Of a stretch of 6,638 nt of DNA, positions 5,095 through 6,638 are shown in pieces. The position numbers and the translations under genes were made by a program. Within the stretch, counting starts at the first letter, position 1. The number at the start of each line of letters is the position of its first letter. Source of the DNA: JBEIFW01 sp044370695 (GTDB taxonomy: Bacteria; Actinomycetota; Acidimicrobiia; Acidimicrobiales; Ilumatobacteraceae); contig JBILVB010000189.1 in NCBI GenBank assembly GCA_044370695.1, forward strand, positions 1 to 6,638, written 5' to 3'. The notes under the pieces were generated by a model, which was not told where the DNA came from, made no database searches, and saw nothing but the letters and a program-made list of their open reading frames with translations.

Positions 5095-6035
5095 CGGATC
5101 GCCATCGCGTTGCCGGGTGAGCCCAACCCGTCGGGGACGTGCAGCGGCGCCGCCACGAAGAAGAAGGTCCACCGCCGGTCCGCAGCGCACGCCGCGGCGA
5201 GCGAGTCGAAGTCGAACATCTCCCCGAGCGCAAACCCCAACAGCGGCAACAACCGCCGGTGCAACGACCCGACCGCCGGGTCGCCCGGGGCGCGCTCGAC
5301 GGCCGGGTTGTCGCACAACAGCGCCGCTGGATGGGCGTCCCACAGGAACCGGGCCATCGCCTCGTCGGCCTGCAGTCCGGCGAAGCGGGGCTCGATCGCG
5401 TAGGCCGCACGTCGATCGGCCCCGAGCGTCCGGTACGCGCGGACCCAGCCGGTGCGCACACACCACAGGTCGCCCACCGTCGGGGCGACGCGCTGTGCGG
5501 CGAGCGTGGCCTGCAGGTCCTCCACGGTGATCGGGCGGGGCTCGAGCGGGTCGTACGTCGGGTCGTGCGCGGCGAGCCAGGCCTCCACGTCGAGCAGGAT
5601 GCCTCGCCCGGCGATCCCGTGGCGCGTCCAGTGGTGGATACCCAGACCGTTGGGCCCCTCGGTCGGATCCTGCGTCCGCCCACCCCAGTAGCCGTGCTCG
5701 CGACAGCGCACGTGGCCGAGCGCGTCCCACTGCGTCGAACCCTGCGGGTGGAAGTCGTCGAGGTGGTCGTCCATCTCGTGACGGTTCAAGGGCCGGACCT
5801 GGCGGAGGTAGGGGCGCCGGCCGTAGAGCGGCGGGTCGGGCAGGTCGAGCGGCAGGTCGAGCGAGTAGCGGACCCCGGTGACGATCTCGGCCCGGGCGGC
5901 GGCCACCCGAGCCGCCGTGACGAGGTTGATCGAGCCGAGCACGTCGTCGCGGCCCCACACGTCCCAGGCGTGACGCATCCCGATCCCGGGGACCTCGGGC
6001 AGTTCGTCGTAGGTCGGCAGCCCCGCGTCGGCCAT
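5091..6035 (-). CDS. Cyclase-family (kynurenine-formamidase fold) metal hydrolase
   Basis: A 314-aa cytosolic protein of the Cyclase family (PF04199 type). Supporting segments are DVLGSINLVTAARV (31-44), the metal-site region QGSTQWDALGH (98-108), GRGILLDV (143-150), GDLWCVRTGW (188-197), HPAALLCDNPAVE (235-247), and the C-terminal LLPLLGFALGEMFDFDSLA (262-280) with APLHVPDGLGSPGNAMAI at the end. The motif aligns to the classic HxGTHxDxPxH site as Q98, S100-T101, Q102, D104 and H108. Both leading histidines are therefore glutamine, as in part of the family that shows GTQWDxLxH. Family members hydrolyse amides, lactones or related bonds; this substrate is unknown. It is the first gene of the three-gene selenoprotein cassette, and its TGA overlaps the next ATG. 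The ATG at 6035 has only a distant G-rich stretch upstream. Confidence 0.9.
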   Translation of the reverse strand: MADAGLPTYDELPEVPGIGMRHAWDVWGRDDVLGSINLVTAARVAAARAEIVTGVRYSLDLPLDLPDPPLYGRRPYLRQVRPLNRHEMDDHLDDFHPQGSTQWDALGHVRCREHGYWGGRTQDPTEGPNGLGIHHWTRHGIAGRGILLDVEAWLAAHDPTYDPLEPRPITVEDLQATLAAQRVAPTVGDLWCVRTGWVRAYRTLGADRRAAYAIEPRFAGLQADEAMARFLWDAHPAALLCDNPAVERAPGDPAVGSLHRRLLPLLGFALGEMFDFDSLAAACAADRRWTFFFVAAPLHVPDGLGSPGNAMAIR

Positions 6036-6076
6036 CGCCCGACCGTACCCCCGCCACCGGCGGGCAGACTCTCGTC
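6036..6076. promoter_or_regulatory. Divergent promoter region, cyclase operon and CapA gene
   Basis: Only 41 bp separate the two divergent starts, so promoters must overlap or lie partly in the coding ends. A 6-bp GC dyad, CCCGCC-ACC-GGCGGG (6050-6064), sits in the middle and could be an operator. No convincing -10 or -35 boxes are visible. Confidence 0.35.
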
Positions 6077-6638
6077 ATGGGGATCCGGGATCGTCGACAC
6101 CGGCCGGGACGCGTGCTCGTGGCCGTGGCCGCCTTCGTAGGGGGGTCGCTCCCGATGGTCCCGGCCGCGACCGCGGCGCCGGCCGAGCCGGTCACCGTGA
6201 CCATGGCCTTCTCGGGGGACATCCTCCCGCACCGCCCGGTGCTGTCGGCCGCCCTGCGCTACGGGAACGGCACGTACGACTTCCGCCCGATGTTCGCCCG
6301 CATCGCGCCCCTGGTGTCGTCGGTCGATCTCGCCGTCTGCCATCTCGAGACGCCGATCGCCCCACCTGGGGAGCCGCTGTCCTACCACCCGCTCTACGGC
6401 GTGCCCCGCGAGATCGTCGACGGCATCGCGTCGGCCGGCTACGACCGGTGCTCCACGGCGTCGAACCACGCGTTCGACCGGGGCACCTCCGGGATCGACG
6501 CCACCGTCGCTGCGCTCGAGGCCGCCGGGATCGGGTCCTCGGGCATGGCCCGCACCCCCGCAGAGGCCGAACCGCAGGTGTTCACCGTCAAGGGCGTCCG
6601 GTTCAGCCAGCTGAACTACACGTTCTCCCTCAACGGCT
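6077..6638 (+). CDS. CapA-family protein (poly-gamma-glutamate synthesis type), N-terminal part
   Basis: The first 187 codons are present; the gene runs off the right edge. Residues 1-36 form a Sec-type signal peptide: basic start MGIRDRRHRPGR, hydrophobic VLVAVAAFVGGSLPMV and a likely cleavage after ATA near residue 33. The mature part begins with VTVTMAFSGDILPH (39-52), followed by VCHLETPI (87-94, with E91), then ASNHAFDRG (128-136, with N130-H131 and D134) and VAALEAAGIGSSGMARTPAEA. These GD, E and NHxxDxG positions are the metal-site pattern of the CapA fold, related to metallophosphoesterases. Family proteins take part in capsule or poly-gamma-glutamate assembly, though many actinobacterial members are uncharacterised exported proteins. 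It is transcribed away from the cyclase operon and need not be linked to it. The ATG at 6077 has no clear ribosome binding site. Confidence 0.88.
   Translation, partial: MGIRDRRHRPGRVLVAVAAFVGGSLPMVPAATAAPAEPVTVTMAFSGDILPHRPVLSAALRYGNGTYDFRPMFARIAPLVSSVDLAVCHLETPIAPPGEPLSYHPLYGVPREIVDGIASAGYDRCSTASNHAFDRGTSGIDATVAALEAAGIGSSGMARTPAEAEPQVFTVKGVRFSQLNYTFSLNG

Noticed and set aside
3835..5403. A 522-aa plus-strand frame antisense to the selenoprotein cassette
   Set aside because: Its composition (Arg, Gly, His, Pro-rich, no domains) is typical of a shadow opposite GC-rich coding DNA, and all recognisable family motifs are on the minus strand.
6050..6064. CCCGCC-ACC-GGCGGG dyad as a terminator
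   Set aside because: It lies between divergent starts, where no transcript needs to end. It is short and could arise by chance in GC-rich DNA.
4051..6222. A 723-aa minus-strand frame extending the GWTDGLP protein
   Set aside because: The extra part is out of frame over the cyclase gene and extends antisense to CapA; it is Arg/Gly-rich and without family features.

Overview
The window is very GC-rich, densely coding DNA. It holds an F420-type luciferase-like oxidoreductase, a UGSC-type selenoprotein and a DUF5684-like membrane protein. Together with the codon use, this points to an actinobacterium, perhaps an uncultured acidimicrobial-type lineage; the lineage is inference. No rRNA, tRNA, CRISPR array or insertion sequence was seen.

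Left block (1-1297, minus strand). A short co-directional run holds a cytosolic FKBP-type peptidyl-prolyl isomerase (920-1297), a secreted lipoprotein with a low-complexity linker (157-885), and the first 41 codons of a MoxR-like AAA+ ATPase that runs off the left edge. A compact divergent region separates this run from the next block.

Middle block (1391-3503, plus strand). A TetR-family regulator, a luciferase-like F420-dependent oxidoreductase (351 aa) and a small four-segment membrane protein follow one another with 41 and 26 bp gaps, so they probably form one operon. The TetR reading frame contains a perfect 14+14 bp palindrome near its 5' end. The block ends against the convergent selenoprotein gene, and a strong hairpin spans both stop codons.

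Right block (3510-6035, minus strand). This is the most interesting part. In transcription order it holds a cyclase-family (kynurenine-formamidase fold) metal hydrolase with altered metal-ligand positions, a 347-aa protein with an N-terminal GWTDGLP motif and a C-terminal CxxC, and a 172-aa UGSC-family selenoprotein. The first two genes overlap as ATGA, and the third follows after 22 bp. The selenoprotein is split by an in-frame UGA at 3750-3752. The bases after the UGA encode GSC, and a perfect 9-bp hairpin with a G-first triloop sits 10 nt downstream, the geometry of a bacterial SECIS element. A conventional stop-to-stop gene caller would report two short hypothetical genes or a pseudogene here. 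I read it as one selenocysteine protein whose function is unknown.

Right edge (6077-6638, plus strand). The 5' part of an exported CapA-family (poly-gamma-glutamate synthesis type) protein begins 41 bp from the cyclase, divergently.
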